From the NCBI GenBank assembly GCA_020637985.1, contig JACKJK010000004.1:447875-511874 (forward strand): 64,000 bases of DNA. Reading direction: 5' to 3'. This stretch comes from Rhodobiaceae bacterium (GTDB lineage Bacteria; Pseudomonadota; Alphaproteobacteria; Rhizobiales; Tepidamorphaceae). The position numbers and the translations under genes are program-made. The notes under the pieces are model-generated. The model was not told where the DNA came from. It saw only the letters and a list, made by a program, of their open reading frames with translations, and made no database searches. Of this stretch, positions 51,161 through 59,204 are shown piece by piece (the stretch's first letter is position 1; every line of letters starts with the position of its first letter).

Positions 51161-52612
51161 TCACGCCATGTGCAGCTTGACGTACTCGAAGTCGCCCGGC
51201 TTGTTGTCGATTCCGACCTTCGGCGGAGCGATCCAGCCGGCGTATTTGCCGGGCTCGTATTCCGGCACCATCAGCGACTGGATGTAGTCGCCGTCGGCAT
51301 GCGTCGGCAACCAGTTCTTGACGCCTGCGTCGTATTCCGCACCGCTGACGAGCTTGCCCTCGGGATTGAACTCCTTGTTGGCGAACACCCCGATCTTGCG
51401 ATTGAAGGCCTCGTGCGGCAGCTTCAGTTCAAAGGCCACACCGGCCTTCTCCAGGATCTTGTTCCAGCGCCCGACGCCGCCCGATGCGTCGCGGCTGTAG
51501 TCGTCGCGCAGGCGCATATTGATCGCAGTCAGCGCGGGAACGTCCCTGCGTACCACCGCGTCGCCTTCCAGGTCGCACACGCTGTAGGTGTCGTTGACGA
51601 GCTTGTGGTCGTCGTCGATGCGATGCTCCATGTAGCGGCCCTTGATGCCAGCATTGAAGGCGTTGGCGGCGTTGGTGGAGACCTCCTGGCCGAACAGGTC
51701 GAGGCTGAGCGTGTAGTGCAGGTTCAGCTTCTTCTGCACCGTCGGCAGATCGAGGACGCCGTAGGAGCGGATCCGGTCGACGTCATAGGGATCCTCGATG
51801 CCGTTCTCCTTCATCACCTGGCAGGTCCGCTCGATGATGCGGCCCACCCCGGTCTCGCCGACGAACATGTGGTGCGCCTCTTCCGTCAGCATGAACCGGC
51901 AGGTGCGGCTGAGCGGATCGAAGCCCGACTGCGCCAGGCTCTCCAGCTGCATCTTGCCGTCACGGTCGGTGAAGTAGGTGAACATGAAGAACGACAGCCA
52001 GTCCGGCGTCGCCTCGTTGAAGGCGCCGAGCATGCGCGGCGCTTCTTCCGAGCCCGATGAGCGGCGCAGCAGGTCGTCAGCCTCCTCGCGCCCATCCTTG
52101 CCGAAATACTTGTGCAACAGGTAGACCATCGCCCACAGGTGCCGCCCCTCCTCCACGTTGACCTGGAACAGGTTGCGCATGTCGTAGAGCGACGGCGCGG
52201 TGCGCCCGAGGAACTTCTGCTGTTCCACCGAGGCGGGCTCGGTGTCGCCCTGGATGACGATCAGCCGCTTCAGCATGTTGCGGTATTCTCCCGGAACCTC
52301 CTGCCAGGCCGGCTGGCCGGCGTGCTCGCCGCAAGGGATCTTGCGGTCCTCCACGTGCGGCGCCAGCAGCACGCCCCAGCGGTATTCCGGCATCTTGACG
52401 TAGTCGAACTTGGCCCAGCCCTTGGGATCGACCGACACGGCCGTGCGCAGGTAGACGAGGCTCTGCTGGAAATTCTCAGGGATCAGGTCGTTCCACCAGT
52501 TGATGTAGCCGGGGTGCCACTTCTCCAGCGCCTTGAGCACGCGCTTGTCCGAGCTGAGCCCGACATTGTTGGGGATCTGCGTGTCGTAGCTGACATTCAT
52601 GAGATCGATCAT
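51161..52612 (-). CDS. boxB: Benzoyl-CoA 2,3-epoxidase oxygenase subunit BoxB
   Basis: Di-iron oxygenase of the box pathway, forming 2,3-epoxybenzoyl-CoA from benzoyl-CoA and O2 with electrons from BoxA. The 483-residue sequence has the family opening SYDTQIPNNVGLSSDKRVLK and WHPGYINWWNDLIPENFQ. Iron-ligand Glu/His motifs appear in NVEEGRHLWAMVYLLHKYFG and in LTEEAHHMFVGETGVGRIIE at about residue 242. The ATG at 52610-52612 follows GAGGAG. It lies 22 bp after boxC. The order boxC-boxB-boxA is the conserved one. Confidence 0.97.
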   Translation of the reverse strand: MIDLMNVSYDTQIPNNVGLSSDKRVLKALEKWHPGYINWWNDLIPENFQQSLVYLRTAVSVDPKGWAKFDYVKMPEYRWGVLLAPHVEDRKIPCGEHAGQPAWQEVPGEYRNMLKRLIVIQGDTEPASVEQQKFLGRTAPSLYDMRNLFQVNVEEGRHLWAMVYLLHKYFGKDGREEADDLLRRSSGSEEAPRMLGAFNEATPDWLSFFMFTYFTDRDGKMQLESLAQSGFDPLSRTCRFMLTEEAHHMFVGETGVGRIIERTCQVMKENGIEDPYDVDRIRSYGVLDLPTVQKKLNLHYTLSLDLFGQEVSTNAANAFNAGIKGRYMEHRIDDDHKLVNDTYSVCDLEGDAVVRRDVPALTAINMRLRDDYSRDASGGVGRWNKILEKAGVAFELKLPHEAFNRKIGVFANKEFNPEGKLVSGAEYDAGVKNWLPTHADGDYIQSLMVPEYEPGKYAGWIAPPKVGIDNKPGDFEYVKLHMA

Positions 52613-52634
52613 GTTGTTGGTTCTCCTCGGAAGA

Positions 52635-54293
52635 TCACACCCGTTCCATGTTGTAGTCGCCGCGCACGCCCGATCCGTAGCGCTTCAGCGCGCCGTCCGG
52701 ACCGACCGCGTTGGGGCGCTGGAAGATCCAGTTCTGCCAGGCGGTCAGGCGGCCGAAGATGCGTGTTTCCATCGTCTCCGGGCCGGCGAAGCGCAGGTTC
52801 GCCTCCATCGCCGTCATCGCGTCGGGGCTGAAGGACGCGCGTTCCTCCATGAAGATGCGGATCTCGTCGTCCCAGTCGATGTCGTCGAAGATCTCCGTGA
52901 CGAGGCCGGCCGCATTGGCGTCTTCGGCTTCCAGCGGTTCGCCAATCTTGCCTTTCAGCGCCTCGACCGCACCGGGTTCGCCAAGAAACCGCGTCTGCAG
53001 GCGGGTCAGGTCATTGGCCATCGGGAAGCGGCCGAAGTTGACATCCGACAGCGTCACCGTCGCGATCGGCCGGTTGTCGCCCTCGAACTCGCCCTCCATC
53101 ATGTACGAGCGGTCGACGGCCCACAGGATCTCGGCCAAGACGCCAGCGAAACACGACCCGTGCTCAACCAGCGCAACGAGCGAGCGCGACGTGACGTCGA
53201 CACGCTTCAGCACGCGTTTCCAAAACTGCAGGATTTCGCGCGCGAGCCAGTCGCCCTCGTTGTCGGTGAGCAGCTTCTCATGCGCCAGCACCGCTTCCGG
53301 GTCACCCTGGCTGCGGAACACCACCAGGCCGAGCTCCGCCTCGTTCAGCCGCAGGTGCAGGATGGCGTCGTCGAGTTCGCGCGCCAGCCGCAGCAGATAG
53401 GACTGGTCGCCTTGCGCGTGCAGTTGCTCGATCGACGACGGCGCCGGCGCATCCGGTCCCTTCAGCGTGATCGTCACCTTGCGGCTGTCGCGCTCCACAT
53501 CGACTTCCACCAGCGAATACGTCACCGAGCCGTCGTCGGCGATCGTGCGCTCCAGGGGGCCGAGCGCGATGCCCTTGCCGGTCGGCTTGCTGGAGGCGGC
53601 GGCGAATTCCTTCGCCCGCTGGTCCACGGTCTCGTCGAAGGTCGCGTTCGGCACGACCTCGTCGACCAGCCGCCAGTCCAGCGCCCGCTTGCCCTTCACG
53701 CCTTCCTCGATGGAACAGAAAACGTCTGCCCGGTCGCGGCGCACCTTGCGTTTGTCGGTGACCCGCGTCAGCCCGCCGGTACCCGGCAGCACCGCCAGCA
53801 GCGGAACCTCGGGCAGCGCGACGGACGAGGTGCTGTCGTCGGTCAGCATGATGTAGTTGCACGCCAAGGCGAGCTCGTAGCCGCCGCCGGCGCACGAGCC
53901 CTTCACCGCGCAGATGTACTTCTGCCCGGAATCGACTTCCGCCGCCTCGAAGGTGTTGCGGGTCTCGTTGGTGAACTTGCAGAAGTTGACCTTGTGGGCA
54001 TGCGACGCCCCGCCCAGCATGCGGATGTTCGCGCCGGCGCAGAATACGCGATCCTTCCCCGAGCGCATTACCACCACCTTCACCTCCGGATGCTCGAAGC
54101 GCATCCGCTGCACGATGTCGGCAAGCTCGATGTCGACGCCGAGGTCGTAGGAATTCAGCTTCAGCAGGTAGCCGTCGAACAGGCCGCCGTTCTCGTCCAC
54201 ATCCATGTAGAGATTGGCGACGTCGCCGTCATATTCGACCCGCCAATGACGGTACCGCGACGGGTCCGTGCGAAAGTCGATCACCTTGGTCAC
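52635..54293 (-). CDS. boxC: 2,3-epoxybenzoyl-CoA dihydrolase BoxC
   Basis: Crotonase-superfamily enzyme that opens 2,3-epoxybenzoyl-CoA to 3,4-dehydroadipyl-CoA semialdehyde and formate. The 552-residue product has the BoxC opening VIDFRTDPSRYRHWRVEYDG, a crotonase core FCAGANIRMLGGASHAHKVN and KGSCAGGGYELALACNYIML, and later HGSCFAGVLAEILWAVDRSY. The start is GTG at 54291-54293, preceded by GGGGGG, and no ATG fits. It follows the 216-bp intergenic region after bclA that holds operator-like repeats. Confidence 0.96.
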   Translation of the reverse strand: MTKVIDFRTDPSRYRHWRVEYDGDVANLYMDVDENGGLFDGYLLKLNSYDLGVDIELADIVQRMRFEHPEVKVVVMRSGKDRVFCAGANIRMLGGASHAHKVNFCKFTNETRNTFEAAEVDSGQKYICAVKGSCAGGGYELALACNYIMLTDDSTSSVALPEVPLLAVLPGTGGLTRVTDKRKVRRDRADVFCSIEEGVKGKRALDWRLVDEVVPNATFDETVDQRAKEFAAASSKPTGKGIALGPLERTIADDGSVTYSLVEVDVERDSRKVTITLKGPDAPAPSSIEQLHAQGDQSYLLRLARELDDAILHLRLNEAELGLVVFRSQGDPEAVLAHEKLLTDNEGDWLAREILQFWKRVLKRVDVTSRSLVALVEHGSCFAGVLAEILWAVDRSYMMEGEFEGDNRPIATVTLSDVNFGRFPMANDLTRLQTRFLGEPGAVEALKGKIGEPLEAEDANAAGLVTEIFDDIDWDDEIRIFMEERASFSPDAMTAMEANLRFAGPETMETRIFGRLTAWQNWIFQRPNAVGPDGALKRYGSGVRGDYNMERV

Positions 54294-54324
54294 TAGAGCA
54301 CCCCCCTGGCACGCGGCACCCGCA

Positions 54325-54458
54325 TGCATTTTGCACAATAATGCTCAGTTCGTCTGACGTAAATACCCAGGCTCAACGAAAATCTGACAAAATTCTTTGT
54401 TTTCAGCCAGTTCTCGTTTAGCTCGATGATTTCCGATATGTGCGATATATTGCACATA
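54325..54458. promoter_or_regulatory. BoxR-type operator region upstream of boxC
   Basis: The 216-bp gap between bclA and boxC is AT-rich and holds two elements: TGCATTTTGCA at 54325-54335, and a perfect 7-bp inverted repeat TATGTGC-N8-GCACATA at 54437-54458. Both contain GCA/TGCA cores like BzdR sites. A promoter driving boxC-boxB-boxA is likely to lie between them. An additional -35/-10 pair is not clear to me. Confidence 0.6.
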
Positions 54459-54509
54459 CCCGTCAGGCTTCTGCCCGCGCGATTCCCTCTGGCCAGCCCG
54501 GCCAGCGCG

Positions 54510-56057
54510 CTAGCACTCCTCGCTGCGCAGCTTGAAGCGCTGGATCTTGCCGGTCGCCGTCTTCGGCAATTCCGCCACGACGTCGATCCAGCGCGGGTAC
54601 TTCCACATGCCGATACGCTCCTTGACGAACTCCTTGAGATCTCCCGTGATCGACGCGTCGGCGCCCTCGTTCAAGACGATGAAGGCTGCCGGTTTTTCCA
54701 GCCCCTCGTCGTCGCGACGCGCCACGACGGCCGCCTCCAGCACTGCCGGATGGTCGATCAGCGCCTGCTCCACCTCGAACGGCGACACCCAAATGCCGGA
54801 TACCTTGAACATGTCGTCGGCGCGCCCGCAGTAGATGAACCGCCCGTCGCCGCGCTGTTCGTACTTGTCGCCGGTGCGCGTCCAGTGGCCGGCGAATGTC
54901 GATCTCGACTTGTGGCGCTGGTTCCAGTAGCCGTCCGCGCTCGAGGGGCCGCGCACCAGCATCTCGCCGACATCGCCCTGGGCAACGTCCTCGTCGTGCT
55001 CGTTGACAAGGCGCACCTCGTAGCCGGGAACCGGCGTGCCGGAGGTGCCGTACTCGACGTCGCCCGGCCGGTTGGACAGGAAGATGTGCAGCATCTCGGT
55101 GGAGCCGACGCCATCGATGATCTCGCTGCCCCACAGACGCTCCCAGCGCTCGCCGATCTCGCGCGGCAACGCTTCGCCGGCGGAGGTGGACAGCCGGATC
55201 GTGTGGTCAGGCGGCGTGCCGACGCGCTCCTGCTGGTTGACCAGTGCCGCATACAGCGTCGGCACGCAGCAGAAGATGGTCGGCTTTTCCTTCGCCATGA
55301 TCTCGAAAACCGAATCCGGCGTCGGCCTGCCGCTGTAGAGCACCGTCGTCGCCCCCACCGACAGCGGGAAGGAGACGGCGTTGCCAAGCCCGTAGGCGAA
55401 GAACATCTTCGCCACCGAGTAGACGACGTCGTCCTCGCGCATCCCAACGACCTGGCGCGCGAAGGTGTCGCAGGTCGCCTTCAGCGAGGAATGAACGTGC
55501 CGCACACCCTTCGGCTGGCCGGTCGACCCGGACGAATACAGCCAGAATGCGAGCTCGTCGCCGAGCGCCTCCACCGTCTCCTCCAGCGGCGCGTCCTTGA
55601 CGAACTGCGTATAGCTCTCGGTGCCTTCCGGCGCATTGCCGATCACCAGCACCGCGCGCAGGAAACGGTTGTTCTCGATCGCCGCCCTGACCGTCGGCCA
55701 CAGCGCTTCCGACACCACCAGGATCGAGGCGCGGCTGTCGGTGAGGATATCCTCGTAGACCGCGGCCGACAGCAGCGTGTTGATCGGCACCGGGATCGCA
55801 CCCGCCTTCATCGATCCCCAGAAGATCACCGGCCACTCGATCTGGTCGAGCACGATCATCGCGACCCGCTCTTCCCGGCGTACGCCGTGGCGGTAGAGCG
55901 CACCGGCGAAGCGCGCGGATTCCTCTGCCAGCCGCCCGTAGGTCAGCGACCGTTTCGCACCGTCCGCCTCGCGGTAGGCGACCTTGTCGCCCCGCCCCTC
56001 GCCGATATGCCGGTCGACGAAGTAGAGCGCAGCATTCTCGTTGTCCGTGCGATCCAT
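54510..56057 (-). CDS. bclA: Benzoate-CoA ligase
   Basis: Activates benzoate to benzoyl-CoA with ATP and CoA, the first step of the box pathway. The 515-residue ANL enzyme has the phosphate loop WLYSSGSTGQPKGVRHVHSS, the motif MFFAYGLGNAVSFPLSVGA typical of benzoate-CoA ligases, the adenine motif DGVGSTEMLHIFLSNRPGDV, TGDKYEQRGDGRFIYCGRADDMFKVSG at the hinge and the catalytic Lys near PKTATGKIQRFKL. The ATG at 56055-56057 follows AGGGAGG. It comes after the DUF4863 gene (67 bp), with boxC next. The MFFAYGLGN stretch and location justify the specific call. Confidence 0.95.
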   Translation of the reverse strand: MDRTDNENAALYFVDRHIGEGRGDKVAYREADGAKRSLTYGRLAEESARFAGALYRHGVRREERVAMIVLDQIEWPVIFWGSMKAGAIPVPINTLLSAAVYEDILTDSRASILVVSEALWPTVRAAIENNRFLRAVLVIGNAPEGTESYTQFVKDAPLEETVEALGDELAFWLYSSGSTGQPKGVRHVHSSLKATCDTFARQVVGMREDDVVYSVAKMFFAYGLGNAVSFPLSVGATTVLYSGRPTPDSVFEIMAKEKPTIFCCVPTLYAALVNQQERVGTPPDHTIRLSTSAGEALPREIGERWERLWGSEIIDGVGSTEMLHIFLSNRPGDVEYGTSGTPVPGYEVRLVNEHDEDVAQGDVGEMLVRGPSSADGYWNQRHKSRSTFAGHWTRTGDKYEQRGDGRFIYCGRADDMFKVSGIWVSPFEVEQALIDHPAVLEAAVVARRDDEGLEKPAAFIVLNEGADASITGDLKEFVKERIGMWKYPRWIDVVAELPKTATGKIQRFKLRSEEC

Positions 56058-56124
56058 CTGTTCCTCCCTGGATCAGCCGGGCGTGCCCATGGCCGCCGGT
56101 CGTTCTTCTTGTTTCCGGTGACGT

Positions 56125-56592
56125 CTATTTCCCCGTGAATTCGATTGCCCCTTCCGGCAGCAGGTACAGGACATAGGCATCGCCACCGCTCACCGTCGGA
56201 TGGTGGTCGCTGCCGGGCCCATAGACGTACCAGCCGGCGGGATATGCATCGAATTTCGGCGCACCCTCGATCGGCATGACGGCACCGATCTCGCCGTTGG
56301 GATGCACGTGATGCGGGCCGCACACGTCCTTCATGCGCACCACGTCGACGCTGAATCCCCCAGCCTTCGTCCCTGGCTTCACCGCTCGGCCGAACTTGAT
56401 GCCGCCAGCCTCGCGCGCCATCAGCCAGCCTTCGCGTTCGCCCTGCGCGCACAGCTCCTGCAACTCGCCGAAGACCTTGCCGCCGAAGGGCCAGGCCTCG
56501 TTCAGGTGGTCAGCCAAACCATTGTCCAGCGGACGCTCCGCGATCGCCCTGGCAATTTCACCAACGAGCTCCTCGAAGCGGCTCTGCGACAT
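56125..56592 (-). CDS. DUF4863 family protein (4-hydroxylaminobenzoate lyase-like)
   Basis: A cupin-like protein of 155 residues. The C-terminal half has KDVCGPHHVHPNGEIGAVMP and YGPGSDHHPTVSGGDAYVLYLLPEGAIEF, with several His residues that could bind a metal. The group includes 4-hydroxylaminobenzoate lyase (PnbB), but members also occur in box clusters without nitrobenzoate genes. The ATG at 56590-56592 has the strong ribosome site GGGGGAGGG. It is the first gene of the box operon, directly behind the promoter/operator at 56636-56697. Its role in benzoate metabolism is not established. Confidence 0.85.
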   Translation of the reverse strand: MSQSRFEELVGEIARAIAERPLDNGLADHLNEAWPFGGKVFGELQELCAQGEREGWLMAREAGGIKFGRAVKPGTKAGGFSVDVVRMKDVCGPHHVHPNGEIGAVMPIEGAPKFDAYPAGWYVYGPGSDHHPTVSGGDAYVLYLLPEGAIEFTGK

Positions 56593-56635
56593 GTGACCCT
56601 CCCCCTGCCGAACTCATGTCGATCTGAATATTGCG

Positions 56636-56665
56636 TTATAATGCATAACACGCAGAATATTGCAA
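56636..56665 (-). promoter_or_regulatory. Probable promoter of the box operon
   Basis: Minus strand: -35 TTGCAA (56660-56665), 18-nt spacer, -10 TTATAA (56636-56641), with the DUF4863 start 44 bp downstream of the -10. The -35 lies in the palindrome ATATTGCAATAT (56657-56668), and a second TGCA (56642-56645) is in the spacer, so a repressor there would block RNA polymerase. Confidence 0.65.
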
Positions 56666-56697
56666 TATATACACTTCACGTTTTGCATTTTCTTGCA
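56657..56697. promoter_or_regulatory. BoxR operator candidates upstream of the box operon
   Basis: The 12-bp perfect palindrome ATATTGCAATAT (56657-56668) and the exact TGCA-N6-TGCA at 56684-56697 (TGCATTTTCTTGCA) cover the -35 and the region just upstream. TGCA repeats are the recognition element known for BzdR, the close homologue of BoxR. Confidence 0.65.
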
Positions 56698-56733
56698 CAC
56701 GAGGATTCCCTGCGCGACGGATGCGCATGCAGA

Positions 56734-58152
56734 TCACGTCAAGTCGACGGCCTCGTCCATGCCGGGGCAGTGGATCTTGAAGTCCCTGCCGGCGAGCGCA
56801 CGTGCGAGCGCGTGCATCCCGCCGTCGGCATCCCCGTGCACCAGGAAGGTCGTGCGCGGTTTGCCGGTGTGGGCATGCCAGTCCAGCAGTTCGTCCCGGT
56901 CGGCATGCGCCGAGAAGCCGTTGATGGTATGCACGCTCGCCTTCACCGCGACCGTCTCGCCGTTCACCCTGACCGTCTTCGCACCGTCGACGATACGCCG
57001 CGCCAGCGTGCCCTTGGCCGCGAAGCCGATGAAGACCACGCTGCAGTCTTTGCGCCACAGGTTGTGGCGCAGGTGGTGGATCACCCGCCCGCCAGTGCAC
57101 ATGCCGGAACCCGCCAGGATCACCGCGCCGCCGCTGACCCGGTTGATCTCGATCGATTCCGAAACATCGCGCGTGAAGCGCAGTCCAGGAAGCTTGAACG
57201 GGTCGCGCCCGGCAGTCAGCGCCGCGGCAAATTCCGGCCGGAAGGCTTGCGGATAGCGCCGGAAGATTTCGGTCGCGGACACCGCCATGGGCGAGTCCAG
57301 GAAGACAGGCAGCGTCCTCGGCAGTTCTCGCCGCTCCACTGCGCGCGACAGCACGAACAGCAGTTCCTGCGCCCGCTCCATCGCAAAGGTCGGGATGATC
57401 GTGTTGCCGCCGCGCGCCAGCGTCCGGCGGATCGCGTCCAGGATTTCCTCGACCGACTCGCCGAAGTCCCGGTGGCGGCGGTCGCCATAGGTCGATTCCA
57501 GCACCACGTAGTCGGCTTGCGGCGGTGGCGCCGGGTCGGGAAGAACCGGACGTCCGCCGTTGCCGAGGTCACCGGAAAACACGATCCGCCGCGCCGACCT
57601 GCCCGCGCCGAGCTCGACGACGAGGGAGGCCGAACCGAGGATGTGCCCGGCATCGATGAAACGCACGCGCGCATCGGGTCCGAGATCGAGGGTTTCGCCA
57701 TAGTTCGCGACCCGCCCGAAGGCATCCATCGCCCGCAGCGCATCCGTGATTTCATAGAGCGGCGGTAGCGGCTTGCGCCCCCTGCGCTGGCGCCGGCGCG
57801 CATCGCGCCGCGCGTCCTCTTCCTGGATGTGGGCGGAATCGAGCAGCGCGAGCCGCGCCAGTTCGCGCGTCGCGGCCGTCGCGATGATCTCGCCGCGAAA
57901 GCCGCGTCTCACGAGCAGCGGTACGCGCCCGCAATGGTCGAGATGCGCGTGCGTCAGCAGCACGATGTCGATGTCTCGAGGATCGAACCCGAAGTCGCCG
58001 GCGTTCTCCTCCTCCGCGCTGCGCGAGCCCTGGAAGATCCCGCAGTCGATGAGGATCTTGAGGCCGGCGTGTTCGAGCAGGTGGCACGATCCCGTCACCT
58101 GCCCCGCCGCGCCGTGAAACGACAACCTGATCCTGTCCCTGCCGCGCGCCAT
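56734..58152 (-). CDS. MBL-fold RNA-metabolising metallohydrolase (beta-CASP type)
   Basis: A 472-residue metallo-beta-lactamase-fold enzyme with a beta-CASP insert, like CPSF-type exo/endonucleases. The metal motif THAHLDH gives H68, H70, D72, H73. Further ligands are in VRFIDAGHILGSASLVVE and VFSGDLGNGGRPVLP. The beta-CASP region includes ARGGNTIIPTFAMERAQELL, VILAGSGMCTGGRVIHHLRH and INGFSAHADRDELLDWH. All metal positions look intact. The ATG at 58150-58152 is 5 bp after the LOG-family gene stop, so the two form a pair. An RNA target is inferred from the family. Confidence 0.9.
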   Translation of the reverse strand: MARGRDRIRLSFHGAAGQVTGSCHLLEHAGLKILIDCGIFQGSRSAEEENAGDFGFDPRDIDIVLLTHAHLDHCGRVPLLVRRGFRGEIIATAATRELARLALLDSAHIQEEDARRDARRRQRRGRKPLPPLYEITDALRAMDAFGRVANYGETLDLGPDARVRFIDAGHILGSASLVVELGAGRSARRIVFSGDLGNGGRPVLPDPAPPPQADYVVLESTYGDRRHRDFGESVEEILDAIRRTLARGGNTIIPTFAMERAQELLFVLSRAVERRELPRTLPVFLDSPMAVSATEIFRRYPQAFRPEFAAALTAGRDPFKLPGLRFTRDVSESIEINRVSGGAVILAGSGMCTGGRVIHHLRHNLWRKDCSVVFIGFAAKGTLARRIVDGAKTVRVNGETVAVKASVHTINGFSAHADRDELLDWHAHTGKPRTTFLVHGDADGGMHALARALAGRDFKIHCPGMDEAVDLT

Positions 58153-58157
58153 CTCTG

Positions 58158-59111
58158 TCACCCGAACAGCGGCTTGCCAGCCCGTACGTACCATTCGGCG
58201 ATGAAGGTGAAGATGTCCTCGGCGCTGTCGGCGAACGCGAACAGCTCCCGGTCCGCCGGCGCGATGACGCCTTCCTCCACGAGGAAACCGAAGTCGATGG
58301 CGCGTGACCAGAAATCGCGCCCGACCAGGATCACCGGCAGCGGCTCGATCTTGCGCGTCTGGATCAGCACCAGCGTCTCGAACAGTTCGTCCATCGTGCC
58401 GTAGCCGCCGGGAAAGGCGACGAGTGCGCGCGCACGTTGCAGGAAGTGCAGCTTGCGCATGCCGAAGTAGTGGAACTGGAAGCACAAGCCCGGCGTCAGG
58501 TACGGGTTGGGATACTGCTCGTGCGGCAGCGAGATGTTGAGCCCGACCGAGCGCCCCCCGGCCTCGCAGGCGCCACGGTTGGCCGCCTCCATCAGGCCGG
58601 GTCCGCCGCCGGTCACGACGGCAATCCGCTCGCCGGGGCCGTGGTTGGCCGCCATCGCCACGCGGTGCGCGAAATCGCGCGCCATGACGTAGAAGCGGCT
58701 CTTCTCGACGATGCGGCTGGCGATCGCGACCGCGCGCTCGGCCTCCGCATCGCCTGGCGACGCGTCGCGTTTCTCCTCGCAGGCCGCAAGCGCGCGACGG
58801 GCAGCATCCGGTTCGGGAATGCGCGTGCTGCCGAACACCACGATCGTGTGCCCGATGCCCTCGCCTTGCAGGCCGAGTTCCGGTTTCAGGTAATCGAGTT
58901 CGAGCCGCGGACCGCGAACCGCGTCGGACGCAAGGAAATCGAGGTCCTGCTCGGCAAGCCGGTAGCTGGGGTTCGCCATCGTCGCCGCGACGCGGTCCGG
59001 CGCCAGCGGATCGTCGCAGCTTTCCTTCGGCGTCTGCCAGGGCAGGCTGCGCCCGCCGCCATGATCCTGCGCGCCGGTGTCCGTCCCGCCCTTGTGCCCG
59101 GTTTTTTCCAT
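58158..59111 (-). CDS. LOG-family protein (TIGR00730-like, predicted nucleotide phosphoribohydrolase)
   Basis: A 317-residue Rossmann-fold protein of the lysine-decarboxylase-like/LOG group. The diagnostic motifs are TGGGPGLMEAANRGACEAGG (about residues 165-184) and AFPGGYGTMDELFETLVLIQTRK (about 235-257); PGGYGT carries the catalytic Thr/Glu of LOG nucleosidases. Related enzymes release the base from cytokinin-type or other nucleoside 5'-monophosphates. An N-terminal extension of about 90 residues is longer than classical LOG. The ATG at 59109-59111 is preceded by GGGGT. It is the first of a two-gene unit with the MBL-fold gene. Confidence 0.87.
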   Translation of the reverse strand: MEKTGHKGGTDTGAQDHGGGRSLPWQTPKESCDDPLAPDRVAATMANPSYRLAEQDLDFLASDAVRGPRLELDYLKPELGLQGEGIGHTIVVFGSTRIPEPDAARRALAACEEKRDASPGDAEAERAVAIASRIVEKSRFYVMARDFAHRVAMAANHGPGERIAVVTGGGPGLMEAANRGACEAGGRSVGLNISLPHEQYPNPYLTPGLCFQFHYFGMRKLHFLQRARALVAFPGGYGTMDELFETLVLIQTRKIEPLPVILVGRDFWSRAIDFGFLVEEGVIAPADRELFAFADSAEDIFTFIAEWYVRAGKPLFG

Positions 59112-59175
59112 ACCCCGATCTTGCCCGAGAAACACCGGGCGGCAAAGGGGCGCAAGCTGCGCGTTGTCAACTTGC

Positions 59176-59204
59176 GGTCAGCATATGGTCAGCTTACAGT
59201 CAGC
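59176..59204. repeat. Three 11-bp-spaced GTCAGC repeats
   Basis: GGTCAGC, GGTCAGC and AGTCAGC start at 59176, 59187 and 59198, a strict 11-bp period (one helical turn), upstream of the LOG-family gene and overlapping the stop codon of the MttB-like gene. This could be a phased operator. The half-site GTCAGC also forms the dyad at 8321-8335. Confidence 0.4.

Noticed and set aside
51881..52060. Short minus-strand frames within boxB
   Set aside because: Out-of-frame shadows rich in Arg and Ser; boxB reads through without a break.
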